Shown one piece after another: positions 20,029 to 28,612 of a DNA stretch of 64,000 nt; within the stretch, counting starts at the first letter, position 1, and each line of letters opens with the position of its first letter. Location: the NCBI RefSeq assembly GCF_003985125.1, contig NZ_ML133571.1:186001-250000 (forward strand). Direction: 5' to 3'. This stretch comes from Rhizobium phaseoli (GTDB lineage: Bacteria > Pseudomonadota > Alphaproteobacteria > Rhizobiales > Rhizobiaceae). Below the pieces are notes generated by a model. It was given only the letters and a program-made list of their open reading frames with translations, was not told where the DNA came from and searched no databases. Made by a program: the position numbers and the translations under genes.

Positions 20029-20097
20029 GGCATTCTCCGAATAGGATTTTTCCTACCCGCTATAAAGGCCATGTCCGCCCGGTGCAACGGGGTTTCG

Positions 20098-20802
20098 TCA
20101 GATCGTCAGGCTCTCGGCAGGCTTCAGCGCCTTCACCTGCGTCTTCGATCCCTCCATGCCGTCGATGAACTTATCGGCGGTCTGATCGATGATCGGGAAG
20201 GTGCCGAAATGGCAGGGGATGGCGGTCTTGAAGCTGAAATAACGCTGGCAGGCGAGTGCCGCCACCGCGCCGCCCATGGTGAAGCGGTTGCCGACCGGGA
20301 CGAAACCGATATCGGGTTGGTGCAGTTCGTTGATCAGCCCCATGTCGGAGAAGATGTCGGTGTCGCCCATGGCGAAGATCGAGGCCTCATCGTCGAAATG
20401 CAACATCAGGCCGTTGGCGTTGCCGAGCGCATGCGAGACGCCGTCCTCAGTGATCTGGGCGGAGGAATGCAGCGCATTGGTGAAGGTCGCCGAGAAGCCG
20501 CCGAGTGTGATCGTGCCGCCGGTATTGCCCATCTCGATCCTGTCGACGCCCTTGGAACCCAGCCAGGCGGCGAGATCGGCATTGGCGAGAACGACGGCGC
20601 CGGTTTCCTTGGCGAGGGCGATCGTATCGCCGACATGGTCGCCGTGCCCGTGCGTCAGCAGGATATGGGTGATGCCTGAAGAAACATCCTTGATGTCCTG
20701 GCCGGCAAAGGAAGCGTTATGATTGAGGAATGGGTCGAGCAGGATCTTCGCCTTGCCGGTTTCGATGCGAAAGGCGGAATGGCCGAGCCAGGTGATCTTC
20801 AT
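20098..20802 (-). CDS. UPF0173 metal-dependent hydrolase (metallo-beta-lactamase fold)
   Basis: 234 residues of the MBL fold. The metal site motif [10 protein letters not shown] is present, and [21 protein letters not shown] and the N-terminal [13 protein letters not shown] are characteristic of UPF0173. The substrate is unknown. It lies 69 bases after gatC on the same strand and is divergent from ruvX. Confidence 0.9.
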   Translation of the reverse strand: MKITWLGHSAFRIETGKAKILLDPFLNHNASFAGQDIKDVSSGITHILLTHGHGDHVGDTIALAKETGAVVLANADLAAWLGSKGVDRIEMGNTGGTITLGGFSATFTNALHSSAQITEDGVSHALGNANGLMLHFDDEASIFAMGDTDIFSDMGLINELHQPDIGFVPVGNRFTMGGAVAALACQRYFSFKTAIPCHFGTFPIIDQTADKFIDGMEGSKTQVKALKPAESLTI

Positions 20803-20918
20803 AAAATCTCTCCCTTATTCGATGATGCAAAAGCCTATTTGGATGGTATGGACATATCTCATGCGCGGGCGAAGAAAAGCCGCGGCGACTTCAATTTCTT
20901 TTGACGGGATGAAATGGA

Positions 20919-21413
20919 ATGACTGTGCTGACCATCGAGGAAATGGCCGCGACCCTCGCCCCCGGGCAGGCAATCGCCGGCCTCGATCTCGGCACCAAGA
21001 CGATCGGGCTTTCGATGTCCGATCTCGGACGGCGTTTCGCCACGCCGCGACCGGTGATCCGCCGTGCCAAATTCACCATCGATGCGCAGGCGCTGCTGGA
21101 TTTCGCGGCAAAGGAAAAGGTCGCTGGTTTCGTGATCGGACTGCCGATGAACATGGACGGATCGGCAGGCCCACGCGTGCAGGCGACGCGCGCCTTCGTG
21201 CGCAATATGGAGCAGAAAACGGCGCTGCCCTTCGTCTATTGGGATGAGCGGCTGTCGACAGTCGCCGCCGAACGGACGCTGCTCGAAATGGACGTCTCGC
21301 GGGCCAAACGCGCCGAACGGATCGATTCGGCGGCGGCCAGCTTCATCCTTCAGGGCGCGCTCGACAGGCTTTCCTTGCTGGCAAGGTCTGATGGAGATGA
21401 ATTCAGCGCCTGA
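20919..21413 (+). CDS. ruvX: Holliday junction resolvase-like protein (RuvX/YqgF)
   Basis: 164 residues of the RNase H-like YqgF family. The catalytic acids are visible in [23 protein letters not shown] and [16 protein letters not shown], with a final [16 protein letters not shown]. Proposed roles are junction resolution and 16S rRNA 5' processing. Its 3' end overlaps the convergent DUF6105 gene by 64 bases. Confidence 0.92.
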   Translation: MTVLTIEEMAATLAPGQAIAGLDLGTKTIGLSMSDLGRRFATPRPVIRRAKFTIDAQALLDFAAKEKVAGFVIGLPMNMDGSAGPRVQATRAFVRNMEQKTALPFVYWDERLSTVAAERTLLEMDVSRAKRAERIDSAAASFILQGALDRLSLLARSDGDEFSA

Positions 21414-21682
21414 CGCGCCTGCCACCAAGCCATGATCGGCTTGCGCTTCCTGAAGCCAAGGATAGCGAAGACGACGAGACTGTCGACGGCGATTGCCCGG
21501 GCAACGAGCGGCGGGATGGCCTCCGGCGGCATGCCGAGCGCCTCGCCGTAGATCTGGAACGTCAGGTCATGGATCTGGCGCGTCAGCATCAGGAAGCCGA
21601 AATTGATGTCGTAATAGGAGAGCCAGTACCATCCGCCCAGAAAGACGATGGGGCCGGCCCAGAAGATCAGAAACCACCTCAT
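21350..21682 (-). CDS. DUF6105-like small membrane protein
   Basis: 110 residues with two hydrophobic spans (about residues 4-22 and 57-75) and a basic C-terminus. The text [30 protein letters not shown] is typical of a short rhizobial membrane family annotated DUF6105. The start ATG at 21682 overlaps the stop of the next upstream gene by four bases (ATGA), showing coupling. The last 64 bases overlap the 3' end of ruvX on the other strand; the overlapped residues are a polar tail. Confidence 0.7.
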   Translation of the reverse strand: MRWFLIFWAGPIVFLGGWYWLSYYDINFGFLMLTRQIHDLTFQIYGEALGMPPEAIPPLVARAIAVDSLVVFAILGFRKRKPIMAWWQARQALNSSPSDLASKESLSSAP

Positions 21683-21852
21683 GCGGCCTCTCCTCTTTGC
21701 TTGCGCACGACGGGCAGATCGAGCGAGACCACCCAGGTCGACAATGCCATGGTGCAAAGCACCAGCGTCGGAATGGCGATATCCAGCGCCAGGACTGCGA
21801 AGAACATTATTGCCGTCACCAGGAACACGGCCCTGGCGATCTTGCTTCCCAT
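21679..21852 (-). CDS. Short membrane protein, 57 aa
   Basis: From an ATG at 21852 the product is 57 residues, with a hydrophobic stretch of about 35 residues (ARAVFLVTAIMFFAVLALDI then AIPTLVLCTMALSTWVV) and a short basic tail. The frame is open upstream to 21936 but that part looks non-coding. It overlaps the DUF6105-like gene by ATGA, so the two are translated together. The function is unknown. Confidence 0.55.
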   Translation of the reverse strand: MGSKIARAVFLVTAIMFFAVLALDIAIPTLVLCTMALSTWVVSLDLPVVRKQRGEAA

Positions 21853-21982
21853 GGACGTCAACTCGGGACTCTCACTCGTACCATCTCTGCTGATGGCACA
21901 GTGTCGGCTTAACCCGCCCCACGCAACGTAAACCATTTGTTAAGGTTAACGCCGGACCCGCCTCCTGTGGATAACGCGAATG

Positions 21983-22642
21983 TCAGCCATAGACGCCGCG
22001 CACGAGACGCTTCAGTGCCGTCGCCGCCTTCTCCCAATCCTTTGATGTCTTCAGTGAAAGGCCAGCGCACTGGCCGCCGGCCGCCCCTGCAAGCACCAGG
22101 TGTTGGATCGCTGCGATGACGACCGCGTTGACGGCGGTCGCGTCCACGCCCTTCGGCGGCGCCAGCGAACCGCGCATGCGATCCAGCCAGAGGGCGAGCG
22201 CTTTCGAACGTGCCTCGGACAGCCGCCTCACCTGCTCGGTATTTTCCGAGACCTCCCAGGCAAGGATGCGACGCATTAGCGGATCGTTTCTCAAGGCGTC
22301 GAGCAGAAGCAGCGCCAGCCGCTCCATCAGATCGCCGTAAGTGAGCAGGAACATGCCGCCGGCATCTTCCGGAATGCGATCCCTCACCCATGTGCCGAGA
22401 TCGGCGCCGATCGCCTCGACCAGACCGTCAAGACCGCCATAATAGCGATAGATCAGCTGCTTGTCGCACCCGGCGCGGCGGGCGACCGCATTGATGCCGA
22501 AATTCTGGAAGCCTTCCTCCGCCAGCAGGCCCTTGGCGGCGGCAAGGATGGCGCGCTCGGTGGCGCCGCGATCGCGCACGCGTCGCTCCGGCTCGCCACC
22601 GGCTCCGGGCGAACTATCAAGATTTACCGCTTCATTCAGCAT
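21983..22642 (-). CDS. TetR family transcriptional regulator
   Basis: 219 residues. The N-terminal helix-turn-helix domain spans about residues 27-75 (ERAILAAAKGLLAEEGFQNFGINAVARRAGCDKQLIYRYYGG). The C-terminal ligand domain is divergent, as usual. The target is unknown. It is divergent from map across 236 bases, which could hold its operator; autoregulation would be typical but is not shown. Confidence 0.9.
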   Translation of the reverse strand: MLNEAVNLDSSPGAGGEPERRVRDRGATERAILAAAKGLLAEEGFQNFGINAVARRAGCDKQLIYRYYGGLDGLVEAIGADLGTWVRDRIPEDAGGMFLLTYGDLMERLALLLLDALRNDPLMRRILAWEVSENTEQVRRLSEARSKALALWLDRMRGSLAPPKGVDATAVNAVVIAAIQHLVLAGAAGGQCAGLSLKTSKDWEKAATALKRLVRGVYG

Positions 22643-22878
22643 GACCGACCCTTCCCCGCTGTCACCAATCGGTGAGTAGCGGGGAGACTTTCTCCAATCA
22701 ATCCTATCCCTTTGGGAAGATTGTGGATATTTCGGTCGGCACGATTAATTCGGCGGGCAATGGCTGCGGAAGGCGGCCAAATCCCTTCAGAAATCTTGCC
22801 CCGACAGTTGATCGCGATGGACGAACCCGTCATAGCTGCATTATGAACAAAGCTAATATTCTCCGCTAAGGCCCTGCA

Positions 22879-23715
22879 ATGGTGAACTATATCGAAGCCT
22901 CTTCCGCGCCGCCGAAGAATACCGGCGCCATCCGGCTTTACGACACGCAAGCATTCGACGGCATGCGCAAGGCATGCCAGCTGACCGCCCGCTGCCTCGA
23001 TGCGCTGGCCGATATCGTCAAGCCGGGCCTGCTGACTGACGAGATCGACCGGTTCGTCTTCGATTTCGGCATGGACCACGGCGCCTATCCGGCGACGCTG
23101 AACTATCGCGGCTATACCAAGTCGACCTGCACCTCGATCAATCATGTGGTCTGCCACGGCATCCCGAACGACAAGCCGCTGCGCGAAGGCGATATCGTCA
23201 ATATCGACGTCACCTTCGTGCTCGATGGCTGGCATGGCGATTCCAGCCGGATGTATCCCGTCGGCACGGTCAAGCGGGCCGCCGAGCGACTGCTCGAAGT
23301 AACCTATGAATCACTGATGCGCGGCATTGCCGCGGTCAGGCCCGGCGCCCGCACCGGCGCGATCGGCGAAGCGATCCAGACCTATGCGGAGGCCGAGCGC
23401 TGTTCGGTGGTGCGCGATTTCTGCGGCCATGGCGTCGGCCGGCTGTTCCATGATTCGCCGAATATCCTGCATTACGGCCGCGCCAATGAGGGGCCGGAAC
23501 TGCGCGAGGGCATGATCTTCACCATTGAGCCGATGATCAATCTCGGCCGGCCGCATGTGAAGGTGCTGGCTGACGGCTGGACGGCGGTGACCCGCGACCG
23601 CTCGCTTTCGGCGCAATACGAACATACGGTCGGCGTCACCGCCGACGGCTGCGAAATCTTCACGCTGTCACCTGCCGGGCTCGATCGGCCCGGACTGCCG
23701 TCGCTTGCCAGGTAA
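22879..23715 (+). CDS. map: Type I methionine aminopeptidase
   Basis: Removes the N-terminal Met of nascent proteins. 278 residues with all metal ligands recognisable: Asp in [19 protein letters not shown] (two), His in [11 protein letters not shown], Glu in FTIEPMI and Glu in QYEHTVGVT. The upstream H in NHVVCHGIP is the substrate-binding His. radC starts seven bases after its stop, a tight map-radC pair often seen in rhizobia. Confidence 0.95.
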   Translation: MVNYIEASSAPPKNTGAIRLYDTQAFDGMRKACQLTARCLDALADIVKPGLLTDEIDRFVFDFGMDHGAYPATLNYRGYTKSTCTSINHVVCHGIPNDKPLREGDIVNIDVTFVLDGWHGDSSRMYPVGTVKRAAERLLEVTYESLMRGIAAVRPGARTGAIGEAIQTYAEAERCSVVRDFCGHGVGRLFHDSPNILHYGRANEGPELREGMIFTIEPMINLGRPHVKVLADGWTAVTRDRSLSAQYEHTVGVTADGCEIFTLSPAGLDRPGLPSLAR

Positions 23716-23722
23716 CGAGCCG

Positions 23723-24547
23723 ATGGCGAAGGGGCCTGCTGCGACATCTTCCGACGACGAGCTGCCTTTCGCGACTGAAGAGCCGGTTGCCGACGAACGT
23801 TCGTTCTTCGGCGGCCGGCCGCAAAACCCAACTGCGCCGAATGCCCGGACCGCCCTGCACGCCTCACTCTCCACACCGGAACATTACCACGGTCACCGCG
23901 AGCGGCTGCGTGACCGCTTTCGCGAACAGGGCGACACGGCGCTTGCCGACTACGAAATCCTCGAGCTTCTGCTTTTCCGCCTGATCCCGCGGCGCGACAC
24001 CAAACCGATCGCCAAGGCACTGATTGAACGGTTCGGCTCGCTTTCCGGCGTTTTTGGCGCGCCGGCGGCGCTGCTGACCGAGGTCAAGGGCGTTGGCGAG
24101 AATGTAGCCCTCGACCTGAAACTGATCTCGACGGTGGCCCACCGGACGCTGAAAAGCGAGATCAGAAGCAAGCAGGTGCTGTCCTCCTGGTCCTCGGTCA
24201 TTCAATACTGCCACGCCGCCATGGCGCACGAGACCCGCGAACAATTCCGCATCCTCTTCCTCGACAAGCGCAATGTGCTGATCGCCGACGAGGTGCAGGG
24301 CCGTGGCACGGTCGACCATACGCCGGTCTATCCGCGCGAAGTGGTCAAGCGCGCGCTCGAGCTTTCGGCAACGGCGATCATCCTCGTCCACAACCACCCG
24401 TCCGGCGACCCGACGCCCTCACGCGCCGACATCGACATGACGAAGGTGATCATCGAGGCGGCCAAGGCCCTCGACATCACCATCCACGACCACATCATCA
24501 TCGGCAAGGACGGCCATGTCAGCCTGAAGGGGCTGAAGCTGATCTGA
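23723..24547 (+). CDS. radC: RadC family JAB/MPN-domain protein
   Basis: 274 residues. A helix-hairpin-helix-like region ([19 protein letters not shown]) precedes the JAMM metalloprotease-like domain with [16 protein letters not shown]. The precise role of RadC is unsettled; the early DNA-repair claim was withdrawn in the literature. A TTG at 23705 is also in frame, but the ATG at 23723 is preferred. The last 125 bases are present a second time, at about 86% identity, 1425 bases downstream after the 2-hydroxyacid dehydrogenase gene. Confidence 0.9.
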   Translation: MAKGPAATSSDDELPFATEEPVADERSFFGGRPQNPTAPNARTALHASLSTPEHYHGHRERLRDRFREQGDTALADYEILELLLFRLIPRRDTKPIAKALIERFGSLSGVFGAPAALLTEVKGVGENVALDLKLISTVAHRTLKSEIRSKQVLSSWSSVIQYCHAAMAHETREQFRILFLDKRNVLIADEVQGRGTVDHTPVYPREVVKRALELSATAIILVHNHPSGDPTPSRADIDMTKVIIEAAKALDITIHDHIIIGKDGHVSLKGLKLI

Positions 24548-24648
24548 TAAGCAAGGCCGCAGTTGACAGCAGTCGGTGGTGCGCGATTGTATGCAATCAG
24601 CCCCCAATCGCTGAACAATGCCCGCCGGGGACCGAGAAGATAAAGCTC

Positions 24649-25836
24649 ATGACGATCCGCAGCGGTAATACTGATCGATCGACCCGGCTCTGCCGCGACG
24701 TGCTCTGCCTCGACGACTTCGAAATCAAGGCGCGGCGACATCTGCCGAAGCCGCTGTTCGGTTATATCGCCGGGGCAACCGAGACCAACGCGTCGCTGCG
24801 GCATAACGCAGAGGCCTTCCAGGCCTATGCCTTCCGGCCACGTGTGCTTCGGGACGTCTCGACGCGCAGCACCACAACGAGCCTCTTCGGCAAGACGCAT
24901 GCCGTACCGTTCGGCATCGCACCGATGGGGATCAGCGCGCTGATGGCCTATCGGGGGGACATCGTGCTCGCGCAAGGCGCGGACCAATCGGGAATCCCGA
25001 TGATCATCAGCGGTTCGTCACTCATCCCCCTGGAAGAGATCGCTGCGGCCTCCCCGCAGGCATGGTTTCAGGCCTATTTGCCCGGCGAACCCGATCGTAT
25101 CGATGCTCTGATCGATCGCGTCGCGGCGGCCGGCATCGACACGCTTCTGCTGACCGTGGACACGGCGACGCTGCCCAACCGTGAAAACAATGTCAGGGCC
25201 GGGTTTTCGACGCCTCTGCGTCCCGGTCTGCGCTTGGCATGGCAGGGTATCTCGCACCCGCGCTGGACCACCGGCACATTCCTGCGCACGATCGCCCGGC
25301 ACGGAATTCCGCATTTTGAAAATTCCTACGCCACAAGAGGCGCGCCGATCATCTCCTCGAACGTCACGCGCGATTTCGGCAAGCGTGACCATCTCAACTG
25401 GAGCCATTTGGAACGGATACGCAAGCGGTGGTCAGGCAAGCTCGTCGTCAAGGGGATCATGCATCCCGAGGACGCGGCACGGGCTGCCGATACCGGGGCG
25501 GATGGAGTGATCGTCTCCAATCATGGCGGGCGCCAGCTCGACGGCACCGCATCTCCCCTTCAGGTCCTTCCGGAGATTGCGGCACGTGTCGGAGATAGCA
25601 TTGCCGTCATGGTCGACGGCGGCATCCGGCGTGGAACTGATATCATGAAGGCATTGGCGCTCGGCGCCTGTTTCGTGTTCGTGGGCAGGCCGTTCCTTTA
25701 TGCGGCGGCAGTCGCAGGGCTACCGGGTGTACTTAGGGCGGCGGATATCCTGAAGACGGAACTCTATAGCAATATGGCGTTGCTCGGCGTTACGAGAGTG
25801 GGCGATATTTCCGCGGACTACATCACCCGCGCATGA
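24649..25836 (+). CDS. FMN-dependent alpha-hydroxy-acid dehydrogenase (LldD-like)
   Basis: 395 residues of the lactate/glycolate oxidase-dehydrogenase family. The catalytic region [11 protein letters not shown] contains active-site H292 and the following substrate-binding Arg; [21 protein letters not shown] and [10 protein letters not shown] bind FMN phosphate. Likely reaction: oxidation of L-lactate or a related 2-hydroxyacid to the oxoacid. The gene lies between radC and a partial second copy of the radC 3' end, and third-position base choice looks a little less biased than in neighbours, so it may be an acquired insertion. Confidence 0.88.
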   Translation: MTIRSGNTDRSTRLCRDVLCLDDFEIKARRHLPKPLFGYIAGATETNASLRHNAEAFQAYAFRPRVLRDVSTRSTTTSLFGKTHAVPFGIAPMGISALMAYRGDIVLAQGADQSGIPMIISGSSLIPLEEIAAASPQAWFQAYLPGEPDRIDALIDRVAAAGIDTLLLTVDTATLPNRENNVRAGFSTPLRPGLRLAWQGISHPRWTTGTFLRTIARHGIPHFENSYATRGAPIISSNVTRDFGKRDHLNWSHLERIRKRWSGKLVVKGIMHPEDAARAADTGADGVIVSNHGGRQLDGTASPLQVLPEIAARVGDSIAVMVDGGIRRGTDIMKALALGACFVFVGRPFLYAAAVAGLPGVLRAADILKTELYSNMALLGVTRVGDISADYITRA

Positions 25837-25843
25837 ACAATCG

Positions 25844-25987
25844 TCGCGCACGGACATCGATATGACGAAGGTGATCATCGACGCCGCGAAGGCCCTTGAT
25901 ATCATCGTCCATGACCAGATCATCATCGGCAAGAACGGCCATGTCGGCCTAAAGGGGCTGACGCTGATAGAACACAGATCCGGCTGA
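25844..25987 (+). pseudogene. Second, divergent copy of the radC 3' end (remnant)
   Basis: Bases 25844-25968 align without gaps to radC 24419-24543 with 17 mismatches by eye (about 86% identity). The reading frame is preserved and reads [16 protein letters not shown] then [18 protein letters not shown], running seven codons past the radC stop position to TGA at 25985. Most differences are silent or conservative, so this copy diverged while under selection in another radC allele. It has no start or upstream domains and is not a gene by itself. It directly follows the 2-hydroxyacid dehydrogenase gene. Confidence 0.85.
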
Positions 25988-26085
25988 ATCGGCGTCGTAA
26001 AACAATCTGTAACATTGACCGGCTACCGATAGAGGAGCGACATTTTTGTCGCAAAATGATTCCATTTCCAATCCGAGGCTAGAGG

Positions 26086-27492
26086 ATGTTTCAGTACGAT
26101 CTCGTTGTGGTGGGTAGCGGTCCCGCAGGGCGCCGCGGCGCGATCCAGGCTGCAAAGCTCGGCAAGAAAGTGCTCGTCATCGAGCAGGGCAAGCGTGTCG
26201 GCGGCGTGTCCGTTCATACCGGCACCATTCCCTCGAAGACGCTGCGCGAGACGGCGCTCAATCTTTCCGGCTGGCGCGAACGCGGTTTTTATGGGCGATC
26301 CTACCGCGTCAAGCAGGAAATCAGCGCCGAAGACCTTCGCCGTCGCCTGCTGATTACGCTCAACCATGAAGTGGAAGTGCTCGAGCATCAGTTCGCCCGC
26401 AATCGCGTGCACCATATGCGCGGCAAGGCGAGCTTCGTCGACGCATCGACGCTGCAGGTCGTCAAGGATGACGGCGAGATCACCCAGGTCAGCGCCGCCA
26501 GCGTGCTGCTTGCCGTCGGCACCAAGCCGTTCCGCCCGGATTACATGCCCTTCGACGGCAAGACGGTTCTCGACAGCGACGAACTGCTCGACATCCAGGA
26601 ATTGCCGCGCTCGATGATCGTCATCGGCGCCGGCGTCATCGGCATCGAATATGCGACGATCTTTAGCGCCCTCGACACCGCCGTCACCGTCATCGACCCG
26701 AAGGCAACAATGCTCGACTTCATCGACAAGGAAATCGTCGAGGATTTTACCTATCAGCTGCGCGACCGCAACATGAAGCTGCTGCTCGGCCAGAAGGCCG
26801 ACAGGGTCGAGACGCTCGAAAACGGCAAGGTCGAGCTGACGCTCGACAGCGGCCGTCGCCTGACCACCGATATGGTGCTTTTCGCCGCCGGCCGCATGGG
26901 GGCGACCGACACGCTGAACCTGGAGGCGATTGGCCTGGAGGCGGACAGCCGCGGCCGCCTGAAAGTCAATCCCGAGACGTTCCAGACATCGGTTGCCAAC
27001 GTCTATGCCGCCGGCGACGTCGTCGGCTTCCCGAGCCTCGCCTCGACCTCGATGGAACAGGGCCGCATCGCCGCGCGCGTGGCGATCGGCGCAGTCGCCA
27101 AGGAGCCGCAGAAATATTTCCCTTACGGCATCTATGCCGTGCCGGAGATTTCGACCTGCGGCCTGACCGAAGAGGAAATGAAGGAGCGCGGCATTCCTTA
27201 TGAATGTGGTATTGCCCGCTTCCGCGAGACCTCGCGCGGCCACATCATGGGCCTTGATACCGGGCTTTTGAAGCTGATCTTCTCGCTGAAGACGCGCCGC
27301 CTGCTCGGCGTGCATATCGTCGGCGAAGGCGCCACCGAGCTGGTGCATATCGGCCAGGCAGTGCTCAATCTCAAAGGCACGGTCGAATATTTCGTCGAAA
27401 ACACCTTCAACTATCCCACACTCGCCGAAGCCTACAAGATTGCCGGCCTCGACGCCTGGAACCGGATGGGCGACATCAAGTCGGAACTCTAA
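26086..27492 (+). CDS. sthA: Soluble pyridine nucleotide transhydrogenase
   Basis: Moves reducing equivalents between NADPH and NADH. 468 residues of the flavoprotein disulfide reductase superfamily: FAD motif VVGSGPAGRRGAIQAAKLGK, NAD(P) motif VIGAGVIGIEYATIF, YAAGDVVGFPSLASTSMEQGR and the dimerisation domain. In place of the redox CxxxxC of dihydrolipoamide dehydrogenases it has GGVSVHTGTIPSKT, which is diagnostic of SthA. It stands alone, followed by a RIME1-like repeat. Confidence 0.95.
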   Translation: MFQYDLVVVGSGPAGRRGAIQAAKLGKKVLVIEQGKRVGGVSVHTGTIPSKTLRETALNLSGWRERGFYGRSYRVKQEISAEDLRRRLLITLNHEVEVLEHQFARNRVHHMRGKASFVDASTLQVVKDDGEITQVSAASVLLAVGTKPFRPDYMPFDGKTVLDSDELLDIQELPRSMIVIGAGVIGIEYATIFSALDTAVTVIDPKATMLDFIDKEIVEDFTYQLRDRNMKLLLGQKADRVETLENGKVELTLDSGRRLTTDMVLFAAGRMGATDTLNLEAIGLEADSRGRLKVNPETFQTSVANVYAAGDVVGFPSLASTSMEQGRIAARVAIGAVAKEPQKYFPYGIYAVPEISTCGLTEEEMKERGIPYECGIARFRETSRGHIMGLDTGLLKLIFSLKTRRLLGVHIVGEGATELVHIGQAVLNLKGTVEYFVENTFNYPTLAEAYKIAGLDAWNRMGDIKSEL

Positions 27493-27599
27493 AGCATGTC
27501 GCGCAAAAGTGTGCAGCGGTTTTGCGGCAACGACATACGAGAAAACAAAGACCTAGAGCGCAAGGAGCGAATCTGAAAGATCGCGACGCGCTTTAGGGC
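27489..27599. repeat. RIME1-like intergenic palindromic repeat
   Basis: About 110 bases directly after sthA with two palindromes. The first pairs ATGTCG/CGACAT around an inner CGCAAAA/TTTTGCG; the second pairs CTAGAGCGC with GCGCTTTAG. The order and wording (AAAGCATGTCGCGC, GTGTGCAGCGGTTTTGCG, then a GCGCTTTAG end) match the Rhizobium-specific intergenic mosaic element RIME1 as I remember it. It overlaps the last bases of sthA and may act as a transcription or mRNA-end structure. Confidence 0.75.
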
Positions 27600-27651
27600 C
27601 CGCAGCAGTGCCGGCGTTTGAATCCGGCTGCCAAAACGGAGCCAAAGGACA

Positions 27652-28455
27652 TTGCGGATCATTTCGCTGAACGCATGGGGCGGCAGGCTGCACGAGGCCC
27701 TGATCGCCTATGTCAGGCAGGCCGATCCCGACGTGCTGTGCCTGCAGGAGGTGCTACGGGCGCCGGGTGCGGCCCCGGGATGGGCGATCTATCGTGATGC
27801 GAAGGCGGAACTGCCGCAGCGCCCCAATCTCTTCGAAGAAATCAGCGCCGCCCTGCCCGGCCATGACGGTTTCTTCTGCCCGACATCGAGAGGTGAACTC
27901 TTCGACGGCGACACCACCATCGCTGCCGCATTCGGATTGGCGACCTTCGTGCGCAAATCATATTCCGTCATCGCCCAGGGGCTGGATTTTGTGCATGGCC
28001 ATTATTCCTGCGATGGCTGGGGGCAACATCCGCGGCCGCGGAATGCCCATTGCATCCGCCTTTTCAGCCACCGGCATGCTTCCAGCGTGACGATCGCCCA
28101 CATGCACGGCTTGCGGGACCCTGCGGGCAAGGGCGATACGCCGGCGCGCGAAGAGCAGGCTTCGGCGCTGGTCGGTCTCATCGAACGGGTCTGGCCCGGC
28201 GACGAAGGGCTGGTGGTCTGCGGCGATTTCAACGTGCTCCCCGGCAGTACGACCTTTGAGATCCTTGCCCGATTAGGCCTTTCCGACCTCGTCACCGCAA
28301 ATGGCCTTGTGGACACGAGAACCTCCTACTATCTGAAGGAGGGCCGCTTTGCCGACTACATGCTGGTCACGCCGGAGGTGAAGGTTGCCAGGTTCGAGGT
28401 GGTCGAGGCGCCCGAGGTCTCCGACCACCGCGCATTGCTGCTCGATATCATGTAG
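27652..28455 (+). CDS. Endonuclease/exonuclease/phosphatase family protein
   Basis: 267 residues of the DNase I-like fold: MRIISLNAWGG at the start (TTG start codon at 27652 with AAAGGA before it), CLQEV (catalytic Glu), GDFNVLPGS and the closing SDHRALLLDIM. The substrate could be nucleic acid, a phospholipid or an inositol phosphate; sequence does not decide. There is no signal peptide. Confidence 0.85.
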   Translation: MRIISLNAWGGRLHEALIAYVRQADPDVLCLQEVLRAPGAAPGWAIYRDAKAELPQRPNLFEEISAALPGHDGFFCPTSRGELFDGDTTIAAAFGLATFVRKSYSVIAQGLDFVHGHYSCDGWGQHPRPRNAHCIRLFSHRHASSVTIAHMHGLRDPAGKGDTPAREEQASALVGLIERVWPGDEGLVVCGDFNVLPGSTTFEILARLGLSDLVTANGLVDTRTSYYLKEGRFADYMLVTPEVKVARFEVVEAPEVSDHRALLLDIM

Positions 28456-28612
28456 TATATTGAGGATTGTGCGTCGCACGAAACTGGTTGCATGCAGCGA
28501 CGCTATGCCTTCGCTTTTATATCTCCATACGACATCGATACGCCGTGCCTGATTTTCGCCTTCAGATCCGCATTGCCTCCGGGCAACGGTTTTTAGAGAA
28601 AGATAGATACTC

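Noticed and set aside
24649..25987. Classical transposon or integron at the radC duplication
   Set aside because: No transposase, integrase, terminal inverted repeat or short target duplication is visible; only the radC tail repeats, which fits homologous exchange better.
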